Below are positions 29,861 to 41,500 of a DNA stretch of 47,214 bases, in pieces. The notes below the pieces were generated by a model that was given only the letters and a program-made list of their open reading frames with translations, did not search any database and was not told the origin of the DNA. The DNA comes from Stentor coeruleus (Eukaryota; Ciliophora; Heterotrichea; Heterotrichida; Stentoridae), in the NCBI GenBank assembly GCA_001970955.1, contig MPUH01000535.1:1-47214 (forward strand). Direction: 5' to 3'. Numbering within the stretch: the stretch's first letter is position 1; the number at the start of each line of letters is the position of its first letter. The position numbers and the translations under genes were made by a program.

Positions 29861-30850
29861 ATGCTGGAGTTTTGTTTGTGGCTTGTTATCGTGGTAATAA
29901 TTACTACTGTTTCTGTGATAGCTTTGCCGATTCTTATCATTACTTCTCCTCTCTGGGCTAGTACACTTCTTGTCATCTATTTACTATTAAAAGCTCTTGG
30001 GCTTTCTTCGATAGTTAGCAACAAATGCTCGCAGATCTACGATTGGTTGTTTTTCAAGAGTGATAAGCCAAGAAAGTTTCTCTGGAGGAACTTTTACAAT
30101 GCTTTATGTTATATGTTCCCACAAGAAGAGTGGAAAACAATGAACTATGGCTATGCTGTATCATCAGAGACAGGCCACATGATCGTCTTAGCAAAAGAAG
30201 AAGAGTCTGAAAGGTTTTCTTACCAGCTTTACCATTTCATGGCTACTGGGTTTAAGAAAACTGGCAATTTACAAGGTCAAATAATAGTTGAGGTAGGAAG
30301 TGGAAGAGGTGGAGGATTAGCTTATGTTGTTAGAAATCTTAAACCTTTATCAGCTTTAGGAGTTGATTATTCAAAGCAACAAGTTGAGTTTTGTAAGAGA
30401 ACATACACTTATCCTAATATTAGTTTTGTTGAAGGAGATGCAGAAAATTTACCTATTAAAGATGACTCAGTTGATATGGTTTTGAATGTAGAAAGCTGTC
30501 ACTGCTACGGGAATTTCAAAAAATTTGTTGGAGAAATTAGTCGAGTTCTTAAGAGCGATGGAAGATTTATGCTAACAGATTTTATTGTAGCTGACCGTGT
30601 TCCTGCTTTTGAAGCTGTTTTGAAAGAGTTTTTTGATATTTCTGAGAAGAAAGATATTACGCAGAATGTTCTGCTGAGTTTGAAGTTTGATAGTGACAGG
30701 AGAATGAATTTGATACAAAATCGTACCCCAATTTGTTGTAGAAAATTACTTAAAAGGTTTAGCGGATCTGAAGGCTCGAATATATACATTGAATTAGAGT
30801 CGCGAAGTTCGTTATACTTAGCCTATAATTTAGTGAAAAAATCATCTTAG
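29861..30850 (+). CDS. membrane-anchored SAM-dependent methyltransferase
   Basis: The 329-aa protein has one or two hydrophobic N-terminal segments (about 4-50). A class I methyltransferase domain follows, with motif I VEVGSGRGGGLAYV (about 145-158), GVDYS for the acidic strand-2 residue, GDAENLPIKDDSVDMVLNVE and a post-motif LMLTDFIV. The block around YHFMATGFKKTG and NVESCHCYGN strongly resembles bacterial lipid/polyketide O-methyltransferases of the phthiotriol dimycocerosate type and their eukaryotic relatives. I infer modification of a hydrophobic substrate at the ER or another membrane. A TGACATCA motif sits 20 bp before the ATG. Confidence 0.8.
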   Translation: MLEFCLWLVIVVIITTVSVIALPILIITSPLWASTLLVIYLLLKALGLSSIVSNKCSQIYDWLFFKSDKPRKFLWRNFYNALCYMFPQEEWKTMNYGYAVSSETGHMIVLAKEEESERFSYQLYHFMATGFKKTGNLQGQIIVEVGSGRGGGLAYVVRNLKPLSALGVDYSKQQVEFCKRTYTYPNISFVEGDAENLPIKDDSVDMVLNVESCHCYGNFKKFVGEISRVLKSDGRFMLTDFIVADRVPAFEAVLKEFFDISEKKDITQNVLLSLKFDSDRRMNLIQNRTPICCRKLLKRFSGSEGSNIYIELESRSSLYLAYNLVKKSS

Positions 30851-31601
30851 GAAGTAAAATAGTATTAGAGAGTTTGTATTTAGAAATGAATGATAAAGAT
30901 TTTGTGGGATGTGTTGATAGTAAAAAAGATTGGAAGAAATCTAAGGTTTTTTATTGAGATTTTTTTGAGATTGGATTTTAGAATATAAAGAATAAGATAA
31001 TTTTATGATGTTTTAATATTAGGAATTATGCTTATTTAGCTATTATTGGTATTTTTATATGTCTCCGGATAAATTTATTTTTAAAGCTTTTTTCAAGAGT
31101 AGTTTGCTTTTGATCAAAAATAGCTACAAGAAAAGATTTCCTGTGTCACTTTCAATACTACCAAAACCCATGATCCTTTATTATGTCTGCCTTGATGATA
31201 TTTCCTCCTATAAGTGTATTTTACTGAAATTATATCTCTTTTAGCTTCCAGTATGATTTAACTCTTGATCTCACTTTCGTATTTTCGCTTTTAAGATTGT
31301 CACTTCAACATTTTGTCAATAAAATATTTGATTTCTTAAATGTTTTTTCCTTTTTAACTGACTCTCACTCTAAATACACTTCTTTTTCAGCCTTATCTAT
31401 TTCTTGTTTTTTTTTTTTAAATTATCACCCTCCACATGCCTCAAAATAAATTCCTATTAATTCCGCATTTCAAATACCNCAAATACCTAAACCTTTTCTT
31501 AATTTAAGCATCTTCAAAACTATCTAATCATAACTTTAAATACCTTTCTTTCAACATAAATTCCAATTTTTATATGAAATCTAATAATAAATAGCAATAT
31601 T
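30851..31601. other. intergenic between tandem plus-strand genes
   Basis: Bases 30851-31030 are C-poor (trailer) and 31260-31601 are G-poor (leader), including a T-run near 31410. An N at 31479 sits between 8-bp repeats. A 61-codon ATG frame at 31059..31244 (+) overlaps equally protein-like minus-strand frames; none is convincing. Confidence 0.5.
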
Positions 31602-34600
31602 ATGAACAGTAGCCCTAAAGTTCTTCTACCAGTCGATAGTTCCCGAATTCAACTTCAGCTTTCACAGAAACTCTTCAGTAACTCTACCTTTGATTCTCTT
31701 CACAAAGGTTCACATCTTGAAAAAACAATCGAAAAGCCCGATGAAATGTACACCCGTCGGTTAAAACATCATAGACATCCTCTAAGTGGTATGAAGCTAC
31801 TATTACCAGAATTATCTGAACAATATGCTTCAAATACTGATTTATTTACTGATACTCAAAAAACTCAAAAGCTTAATTCTAGGGTTTTAGAAACTTGGAT
31901 TAATAATACAATAGCTGATGCTGCATCTTTAAATTTACCACATCAAGTTATTAAAGAAGATTCTAAACAACCTTTAATGAGATATGGAATAGATCGAACA
32001 GCTTTATTAAAATTAGGTCTTCAGCCAGGGGATATTGACAGACTTTATAGATCTCTTTTTGTATACTCAATTGGTTTTTACCAGCTTATGCAAAAAGTTC
32101 TTGAACGAACTAATAAAAAATATAGTGTTATAACGAGTATATGGAAGGTTTATGCTATATTATTAGAATATTGTTGTCATCTTGATTATGATATGATTGT
32201 AACTACATTGAATATTGAGAAAAAGGAAGAAATAAATCAATTGGAAGCTGGTTTCCAAATGCAAATTTCCAAACTGGAGCAGAAAGAAAAAGAAATGCAA
32301 GATAATATTTCTTTTGCTAAAATACAATTACAAGAAGTGCAAAAGGAACTTAAGAATGAAGTGGCTAAAAGAGAAGAAATTGAAGATGAACTTCTGAGAA
32401 GAGGGTCTGGATTTGAAGAAGAAGTAACTATGAGACTGCTTTTTGAAAGTAAATTAAACCAAATGTATGCTAAACTTCGAGATCTGCAAACAAAACTGGA
32501 ACTGCTTAATGAAACTATAACTGATTTACAGAAAGAAAGCGATATTAGAGGTGAGAAACTTCAAAAAGAACGTGAAAAAAGCACTTTTTTGAGTAGGGTC
32601 CGCACAGAGGTTGAGCATGAGATGAAGAAAACTGAGGAAAGATATAAACAAGCTGAAGCTGTGAATATAAGTTTAGACAATCGTCTGAATGACCTTAATG
32701 AACATATGGCTGTTTTGAATATAAATAAAAGCAATCTTAATATAGAACACAGCGAAACTTTAAATGAACTTGCTCAGAAAAAAATAGAAATTGATGAATT
32801 AAAATTTGCCTTAGAAGTTAGTTTGGCAAGAGCTATCAAAGTTGAGTCTGTGATTGCAGAATATAATTTGGAAAGAGAATTACATGAACAAAGGATTAAA
32901 TATCTAGAGGCCACTATTGAAGAAGAAGCAAAAGAAAACAATTTTTATAAGCAGGAATATGTGAGGATTATTGAGTCTGATAAAGTTAATTCTATAGAGG
33001 CGGTAAAATATAAAGAAAGATTTACTGTAATAGAAAAGGAGCTTACTGAGGTTATAATTGAAAAAAACACTCTTGCTGTTAATTTAGAATCAGTGACATC
33101 TGTTGCAAATGAACTTAGGGTTATAGTTGAAGATGTCCAGCATAAACTGGAAGAAATGAATAAAGCTAGAAGGTCACTAGATGAGCGTTTAGATTTTCAG
33201 AAAAAAAGAAATGATGAGAAAGATAAGGAAATAAGAGAAAATAACTTGCAAATCAAAAAACTCAAAGACGAGCAAGATCGACTGAAGACCCGTGAAAATG
33301 AATTGGAAAGCGAAATTTCAGAACTGAGGCTTAAAGTCCAGAGTTCACAAAAACAATTTGAAACTACTAAAGAAACCCTTAAAGAAAAAATTAGCAATTT
33401 ATATGAAATTCTTGAGTCAGAAAAGAAAATTAGAGAAACTTGGATTTATAGATATGAAGATGAGCAAAGGAATCATTCTAATGCTACAACACAGCTCATA
33501 TTAATACATGATAAACTTAATGAAGCAACAATCAAAATCAATCATTTGTCTTTAGCTTTAGAAGAATGTAATTTACAAAAAAATAAACTTGAAGAATCTC
33601 ATAAAGAGGATTTAGAAGAAATATTAAATCTACGTTTTGAGAATGAAGAAACAGTTAGAAAAAGTAGGACTTTGCAATTGGTGATTGAAAGTATTGATAA
33701 AGAATATTTTATAAGAGTAGAAGAAATGACAAAGGAATATGAGAATATGAAAGATCAAATGAACCAAGAGATAAACAGAGCATGTATGACAACTGAAGAA
33801 ATATGGTATCAAGCTTTGATACATATGGAAAAATCTAAAACTCTAGAATATGCAAGGAAACTTCAGGTACAGAAAACAGTTGGTGTAGAGAAAATTGTCG
33901 CTGAAATAAGAGAAAAGCTAGAGAAAAAAACTATAGCTTGGAATCAAAAATGTATGCTTTTAGAAGAAGCTAGAGATTGTATAATTTTGTTGAATGGGAT
34001 TATTGTTGGCTTAAAGACTGATATAAAAACTTTGGAGATTAAAGTTAAAAAAGGGAAAAAAGAACTTGAAGATTTTAGACAATTAGCCCCTGCTGAAATT
34101 AGATATTTTGAGAATCCTTTTGAAATATTGACAAATAGGATTTCTGAGCTGTCTGGGAAAATTGAGTTTATAGAGAACTTTAAAATTGAGACTAATGATA
34201 AGAACTATCAATGGGATGCCCCACTTCCAGAAATGATTGATAGAGATGTTATGACTGACCCTGTTGTGTTTGAACGTTCTCACCCTGAATCTCGGAATCC
34301 TTCTTTAAATGCAGATAATTTTGAAAGTAAGCCCCAAAGCATAAATGATGAGATTAATGAGCTTCTAGTACCGAAGTCTCGCTCAAGTAACAAAAGTAAG
34401 AAATCACGTAACAGTTCATTAATGAGCCAATCAAGTCGGCTGAACCTTTCAATCCACATGAAACACTCAAGCGATTTCGAATTGGGAATAGACAATCTAG
34501 ATCTTAATGATGAAGGGATATATTCAAAGTTAGATAGGGCAACTCCTTTTGATCAAAAAAGTGCCTTTGGCAAAAATGTCTTCACTCCTGAACCAACATC

Positions 34601-34763
34601 TAAATCAATGAAATCTCCAAATAAACTCCCTTTTATCGGGAACAAAAATCGGAACTTACAAGCAAGTCCTCATATCTACACACCAAGCCCAGTCCCAGTT
34701 TTACCATCAAATGACTTCAAAAGAGCCTTTAAACAAGCAGTATCCAGAAGGCGACAAGAATAA
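31602..34763 (+). CDS. long coiled-coil protein, probably cytoskeletal or ciliary
   Basis: The 1053-aa protein has an N-terminal 200 residues with a globular, conserved-looking block (GIDRTALLKLGLQPGDID, then RLYRSLFVYSIGFYQLMQKV, then IWKVYAILLEYCC). About 700 residues of heptad-rich coiled coil follow (about 205-905). The tail is disordered and Ser/Pro-rich, with several SP/TP sites (TPSPVPVLPS). No motor or ATPase domain is present. The N-terminal block recalls axonemal or basal-body coiled-coil proteins, but I cannot name the orthologue. Long coiled coils of this type act as structural rulers or docking factors. The frame is uninterrupted and starts at the first ATG after a G-poor leader. 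Confidence 0.72.
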   Translation: MNSSPKVLLPVDSSRIQLQLSQKLFSNSTFDSLHKGSHLEKTIEKPDEMYTRRLKHHRHPLSGMKLLLPELSEQYASNTDLFTDTQKTQKLNSRVLETWINNTIADAASLNLPHQVIKEDSKQPLMRYGIDRTALLKLGLQPGDIDRLYRSLFVYSIGFYQLMQKVLERTNKKYSVITSIWKVYAILLEYCCHLDYDMIVTTLNIEKKEEINQLEAGFQMQISKLEQKEKEMQDNISFAKIQLQEVQKELKNEVAKREEIEDELLRRGSGFEEEVTMRLLFESKLNQMYAKLRDLQTKLELLNETITDLQKESDIRGEKLQKEREKSTFLSRVRTEVEHEMKKTEERYKQAEAVNISLDNRLNDLNEHMAVLNINKSNLNIEHSETLNELAQKKIEIDELKFALEVSLARAIKVESVIAEYNLERELHEQRIKYLEATIEEEAKENNFYKQEYVRIIESDKVNSIEAVKYKERFTVIEKELTEVIIEKNTLAVNLESVTSVANELRVIVEDVQHKLEEMNKARRSLDERLDFQKKRNDEKDKEIRENNLQIKKLKDEQDRLKTRENELESEISELRLKVQSSQKQFETTKETLKEKISNLYEILESEKKIRETWIYRYEDEQRNHSNATTQLILIHDKLNEATIKINHLSLALEECNLQKNKLEESHKEDLEEILNLRFENEETVRKSRTLQLVIESIDKEYFIRVEEMTKEYENMKDQMNQEINRACMTTEEIWYQALIHMEKSKTLEYARKLQVQKTVGVEKIVAEIREKLEKKTIAWNQKCMLLEEARDCIILLNGIIVGLKTDIKTLEIKVKKGKKELEDFRQLAPAEIRYFENPFEILTNRISELSGKIEFIENFKIETNDKNYQWDAPLPEMIDRDVMTDPVVFERSHPESRNPSLNADNFESKPQSINDEINELLVPKSRSSNKSKKSRNSSLMSQSSRLNLSIHMKHSSDFELGIDNLDLNDEGIYSKLDRATPFDQKSAFGKNVFTPEPTSKSMKSPNKLPFIGNKNRNLQASPHIYTPSPVPVLPSNDFKRAFKQAVSRRRQE

Positions 34764-34864
34764 CCTTATTATAATAATCTCAACATCATTAATTACAACA
34801 ATTGCATTATAAATACCTCTTTACTGACTTCCATTTTCTTTCTGAATTTCAATAATAATTCTTT

Positions 34865-35614
34865 ATGCTTGAAAACATTTTCCTTAGCAACTTAGCATAT
34901 AATTCCCGGCCAAATCAAGGAACTCCAGCTGTTTCTCGTTTACACAAGAACTTTATAACAATAAAAATCGCATCTAAGAAAAAAACCCCTCTAGTTTCCG
35001 AAGTCAATCGTGAGTATTACCATAAAAAAAACAACTTTACTAAAGTTAAAAACTCGAAATCTTTATCTATACCCGACAGATCTAATAACATCCCATGTAA
35101 GGATCAAAACAAGCAATTTCCAGCTAAGCCATTTAAGATGCAGATAAAAATCCATGAATGTGAATCTGTGCCAATAAACACTCATAATACTAGAAACAAA
35201 GCTTTTTTAGATGTAGAAAACTCTACTAATAACTCTTCAGCGCATTCAAGGACGCCTTCTTCACATAACAATTCTCCAGCTCCTTTAAGTGTTTTTGATA
35301 AAGCAGTTATTAAGCTAAAACCTAATATTAAGAAACCAGCTAGATTTTTGACAATTGAACAAAGAGATCAGTTAGCTAAACAAAGGCCTACTAAGGAAGT
35401 TATATTTCCTAATAATAGTGTCGACTTAACTTATAAAATTGTTGAAGATGATAATGAACATTTACATAATGAGATTTTGTATAGGAGGTTTCAGAAACAT
35501 AGACTTATGAAAAGATTGATTATTTATAAAGATGAAGAATGGGATTGGAGCACACCTGGCTCGGCATCACCGGTACAGAAAGTTAGGTTTAATGATGTAG
35601 TTGTAATGTCGTAA
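34865..35614 (+). CDS. hypothetical protein with RVxF-like PP1-docking motif
   Basis: The 249-aa protein has residues 1-145 that are basic, Asn/Ser-rich and probably disordered. Residues 150-245 look ordered (ARFLTIEQRDQLAKQRPTKE, then EVIFPNN, then HLHNEILYRRFQKHRLMKRL). Near the end is QKVRFNDVVV, matching the [RK]VxF protein phosphatase 1 docking motif followed by hydrophobic residues. PP1 binding is therefore possible but unproven. It lies 101 bp after the long coiled-coil gene on the same strand; separate promoters are likely. No known family was recognised. Confidence 0.62.
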   Translation: MLENIFLSNLAYNSRPNQGTPAVSRLHKNFITIKIASKKKTPLVSEVNREYYHKKNNFTKVKNSKSLSIPDRSNNIPCKDQNKQFPAKPFKMQIKIHECESVPINTHNTRNKAFLDVENSTNNSSAHSRTPSSHNNSPAPLSVFDKAVIKLKPNIKKPARFLTIEQRDQLAKQRPTKEVIFPNNSVDLTYKIVEDDNEHLHNEILYRRFQKHRLMKRLIIYKDEEWDWSTPGSASPVQKVRFNDVVVMS

Positions 35615-36199
35615 ATATGATGAATGTGCAAGTAGAATAACAATTAGCCAGATATGCTGGTTTGGTGGTTTAGAAGGTTAAATTTGAGATTTTCAAAGAT
35701 TTTAGTATTTTTATGAGGTTTGGAGGGAATAATGCTTTGGATAGATGATTGTGGTGGATTATTTATTTTTATATGGAATTTGTTATAATTTGATAAGATG
35801 AAGGGTTTAATGCATTCAGGTATGATATTCATGAGATATATAAATTTAAATTTTTAATAGGGTTTCTTAGAATTTGATTATGCATTATTTTCTAGTTATA
35901 AAATAATTAAATTTAGAGAGTTATTATATGAAGCAGATATTTTAATACTATAGTTGTTACAGGTATAAATAATTATATTCTAATTCTAAATATAAGTTTT
36001 TGTATTTTGAGCTTATTTTATCGATTGCTAATTTATTTGAAAAATGTCATAAGTTGTATTATTAAGTATTTACCCATGCAGATAATATTTTGCATAATAC
36101 TATTAAATGCTATACCGAAATAATCTCATTATAAGATTTCACCAAAAATATATTAGCCAAATGTTAATAATATAAGCTTACATTATTTACTATTCATAA
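35615..36199. other. intergenic between convergent genes
   Basis: It is C-poor after the + gene to about 35860 and AT-rich after that. A 62-codon minus-strand frame at 35644..35832 looks like a mirror of the skewed composition and is not accepted. Confidence 0.55.
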
Positions 36200-36415
36200 T
36201 AAAATTCCTATACCCAATGATTTTCTTGTTCTATCATCAACAGGATAATCCTAACTTTAAAAACCCTTGCCTTATCTGGTAAATAGAATATCCATTATGC
36301 GCAATTCCATAATCTTGACTAGCATTAGAAAACATTTCATATTTTTTTACAATGCATCAACGTGCTCATCTTTAGTTACCTTAGCGAAATCGCATAATAT
36401 TCTTAGATAAATATG
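36200..36415 (-). pseudogene. possible decayed gene remnant downstream of katanin
   Basis: Three consecutive minus-strand segments in different frames read like protein: CDFAKVTKDEHVDAL (around 36350-36400), then KKYEMFSNASQDYGIAHNGY (36290-36350) continuing to FLKLG, then DYPVDDRTRKSLGIGIL (36203-36256). The frame changes are single-base steps that 15-16-nt introns cannot explain. I recognise no family, so this may be an old pseudogene or chance. Confidence 0.3.
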
Positions 36416-36423
36416 CTAATATT

Positions 36424-37959
<1,536 letters not shown>

Positions 37960-38085
37960 TTAAATTATTTCAAAGGAAAATATGCGAGATTATTAAAGAA
38001 ATATGAGAATATACTATGATTTAATGTACTTTGTAAAAGCTGGATTTACACCCTGAAAAATAAATTATTCTCTAGTTTCGATAAA

Positions 38086-38562
38086 ATGAATCAATTGCAG
38101 AAAGAATTAATTTTTGGGAGCAAATGCAGGATCTAGAGATCAAAGATGGGAAAGATGTTTGCTTAAGGAATACACTGCACTGAGAAGCTATATAGAAATA
38201 AATCAAAACAACGATAGCGAATGGTTCTAAATAGAGTCTGATGATAGTAGTATATATTTGTGAGGAATTTGCTGGCGCATATATGAACTAGTAAGATATG
38301 AATTCGTTTAGAATTCAAAATCTCAGCTATTTACCTTGTAATACTTAGAATTAATCCTTCCTGAACTAGAACGGCAAGACACCAACAATATATAGAGGAG
38401 GCAAAATTTGTTTAGATATTCATTTTTCTCCTCTTTGGAAAGAAATCAACCCAATTATTGAATAGCTATGCTTTAGGTCCTTAGCTTGTTTTTAAAACCC
38501 CTGTCCTAGTAGAACAAGAACGATTCATAAAATTTAAGTTTTTTACTAGTATTGCAAAGTGA
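38086..38562 (+). pseudogene. UFC1: decayed UFC1 (UFM1-conjugating E2) pseudogene
   Basis: This intergenic stretch reads as UFC1 across several frames, in the right order and at full length (about 159 codons). It starts at an intact ATG (MNQLQKELI), then [89 protein letters not shown] and TPVLVEQERFI. The active-site Cys codon survives at 38409..38411. Lesions are a TAA at 38228, a TGA at 38261, a TAG at the conserved Trp (38482) and single-base shifts near 38113, 38307, 38325, 38346, 38368 and 38460. The shifts are too small for 15-nt introns. UFC1 passes UFM1 to ER-bound ribosomal targets. A functional copy elsewhere in the genome would be expected unless the pathway is lost. Confidence 0.85.
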
Positions 38563-38592
38563 TATATCGAGTTATAAATGAATAAATATTTA

Positions 38593-41500
38593 TTAACTAT
38601 GCTTAACTAAAACCCTAGATATATTTCTATTCATCATCCTTCTAATAATTGCAGTTATTACAGGCACTATATATCTTTCGTAGAAAAATGTTAAAATAGA
38701 GCCTACTATAAAAACACCAAGCATGATCCAACGATAGTCCATATGTGCATCATCTAAAAGGTCAACAAATCTGTACGTAAACTCACTACGGTCTAGGATA
38801 AAGTAAACATTAAAAGATAAAAGAATAAAACAAGAGATTGTAAAAGGTTTATTTCTGTATATTGGTTTGCGGAAAGGTTTTCCTATACTAAAAACCACAC
38901 AAACTACTATGAGTTGAGCTGATCCTTGCATAAATACAACATTTCCTTCAAGTGAAGCTACAGGAGCGACAATATCTGAGACTTCTTTATAAGTATACCA
39001 ATCTAAATCTTGAAGTGCCAAAAGCCCAGTAATAGTAATTCCAACAACAATAAAAATAATCCCTAAAATTGAAGTTATTATAGGTATTGATATAAGAGAA
39101 CCAGGAGGTAAACGCTTTGAAAGTTTATGATGAGGGAGACTTGCAGCCATAGTAAATGTTAGAGGCAATACATTAAATATGTCTTGATATATATATTGAT
39201 TATTAGTCATATTAGTACCTTGCCAATATAGAATTACAGCACATGTAAATTGTATAACACTATACATCATCATAAATTTAAAACATTGAAATGATGTTGA
39301 AAGAGAACAACGACCTTCTTGTAAAATATAAATAATACTAGTCAAGTCTGGGGATGAAAATGGAGCGGCAATTGAAGCTTCAGCATCACTCAAGCTTAAA
39401 CCAACATCAGCTTGTTTTAAAGCCCCACAATCGTTAGCTCCATCTCCGACCATTGCTACCATTTTTTCACCGATTTGGAATGATTCAATAAGCATTATTT
39501 TGTGCTTTGGAGCCATTCTCCCAAAAACTTTACATCTTTCTTTTATTAATTTTGTTAGTTCTTGATGGAATGAAAGAAGATGTTCTAANTCTTTTATTAA
39601 TTTTGTTAGTTCTTGATGGAATGAAAGAAGATGTTCTAAAAGATTCCCTGTTATAACAAGTCCGTATTGATAGTCATCACTTGGAAGATCATCAATTCTT
39701 TTACCTTCAATATTTTCCCATACTATCTCAATTCCGATATAGTCACCAAAAAACACTTCTTCATGGGTTTCAAAACCTAAAGCTCTACCTACTGAAAAAC
39801 CTGTTAAAATATTGTCACCTGTTGAAATTACACAGTGGATATGAGCTTTATGTAGGATATCAATAGTGTCTTTAGATTCATTTTTTATTGGATTTTCTAA
39901 TAGAGGAAATCCTAAGAGAATTAGGCCATTTTCTATATCTTCAAGTTTGAAATCTTCTTCAAAACAATCTAGAACCTTATAAGCACAGGCTAAAACTCTA
40001 TAGCCACATCTTGTATACATCATAAAGATTTGATAAATATCATCTGGCAAATTTTGGCATAAAGGTAATATAACTTCTGGCGCTCCTTTCATATAAAAAA
40101 CTAATCTTGAACCATCTTGCACTACAACTCCCATTCTTTTAATTTGTGGAGAAAAATGATACGTGAATTTATTCACAATACAATATTTGCAATCTGGGGA
40201 TATCGCTTGGAGTTTACCATTTTCACAAGCTTCAGTTGACCATCCTAATGCATTTATAATAGCAATTTCCTGAGGATCTCCAATATATTCACCTTTATGT
40301 AAAGTTAATGAGTGACAACTAGCCATACATTTTTGCAATTCACTAGAAGATGAATCAGCAGAAATAATCTTTTCAGAGTGCAGAACATCATATACTCCTT
40401 TAAGTGTCATATCATCTCTAGTCAAAGTCCCTGTTTTATCAAAGCATATTATACTAACCCGTCCTGATGAGTTTATTGCTGGCTGATAAATACAATTTAT
40501 TTTCTTTTTATTTAATCTTCCTGTAGAATATCCTATACCAATAGTCATAGTCAATGGTAATGCTGGAGGTACAGCTATAGTAATAAGGTCGAGTAGTTTT
40601 AGTGCAATCATTCCTGAGGCAATTCCCGCATTTTTCAAAGGTTCTATAGCAATGAAAAACCCAATAAGAGCCATAAAGCCCATTATGCCAACAAAAATAT
40701 AACTGTCTCTTTCAAATTTAAACCGGTTTGGCTTAGGGAAAAGTATAGAACGGATAAGATCCCCTTTAGCAGTTGCAAAACCTGTTGTTATAACTAAAGC
40801 TATACTATCACTAGCCGTATCTACAACTTTAGTACCTGCACTAAGAGTATAAAGCTTATCTGCTGAATAGATTGAATTAATTTCAGGAAGTGACTCTTTC
40901 ATTACAGGCTGAGATTCACCAGTTAGCATAGTTTCATTAACTAAACAATAACCTTTAAGAAGGATTAAATCACAAGGAAAAATCAAATCTTCAGTTATAA
41001 AAAGAATATCCCCTGGGACTAAATCAGCACTTGAAATTTTTACTTTATCCCCTTTTCTTAAAACTTCAACTTCGCATATATGGGTTGCAATAGCTTTTAT
41101 ATTTCTAAAGTTAGTTTGGACATAATAAATGTTTATAGTTAATGAAATACACATAATAACAAATATAGCAATCGCATACCAATAATATTCTTCAGTACAC
41201 CAAAGAATAACACTAAATATCTGAAACACAAAAAACGGCTTTAATACTTGATCAATAAATGTCTCAGCAATACTTGGTATAGGTATATCAATAACTGAAT
41301 TTCCAAATAATGTTTTTCTATGGTGTATAAGTTGATCTGAGCTAATTCCATTTTTCATATCATGAAGCTCGCGGAATGGAATATTTGAATTAAATATAAG
41401 AGGAATAAATGTTCCAAGATCCTCATCAAGTATAAATTTTTCGTGATTGTATTCTGTGGTCGTAAAAATATTCTCTTCATAAGGAAAATTTTTACCAAGT

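Noticed and set aside
31059-31244. 61-codon ATG frame on the plus strand
   Set aside because: It lies in the skewed spacer between two + genes. Overlapping minus-strand frames are equally protein-like, so none can be preferred.
35644-35832. 62-codon minus-strand frame after the RVxF-motif gene
   Set aside because: It mirrors the C-poor trailer composition and has no leader of the usual type.
38086-38562. UFC1 region as an intact gene with several 15-nt introns
   Set aside because: The first frame change occurs within one base and others are single-base steps, so introns cannot explain them. The GT-AG 15-mer at 38250 would remove conserved residues and lacks A10.
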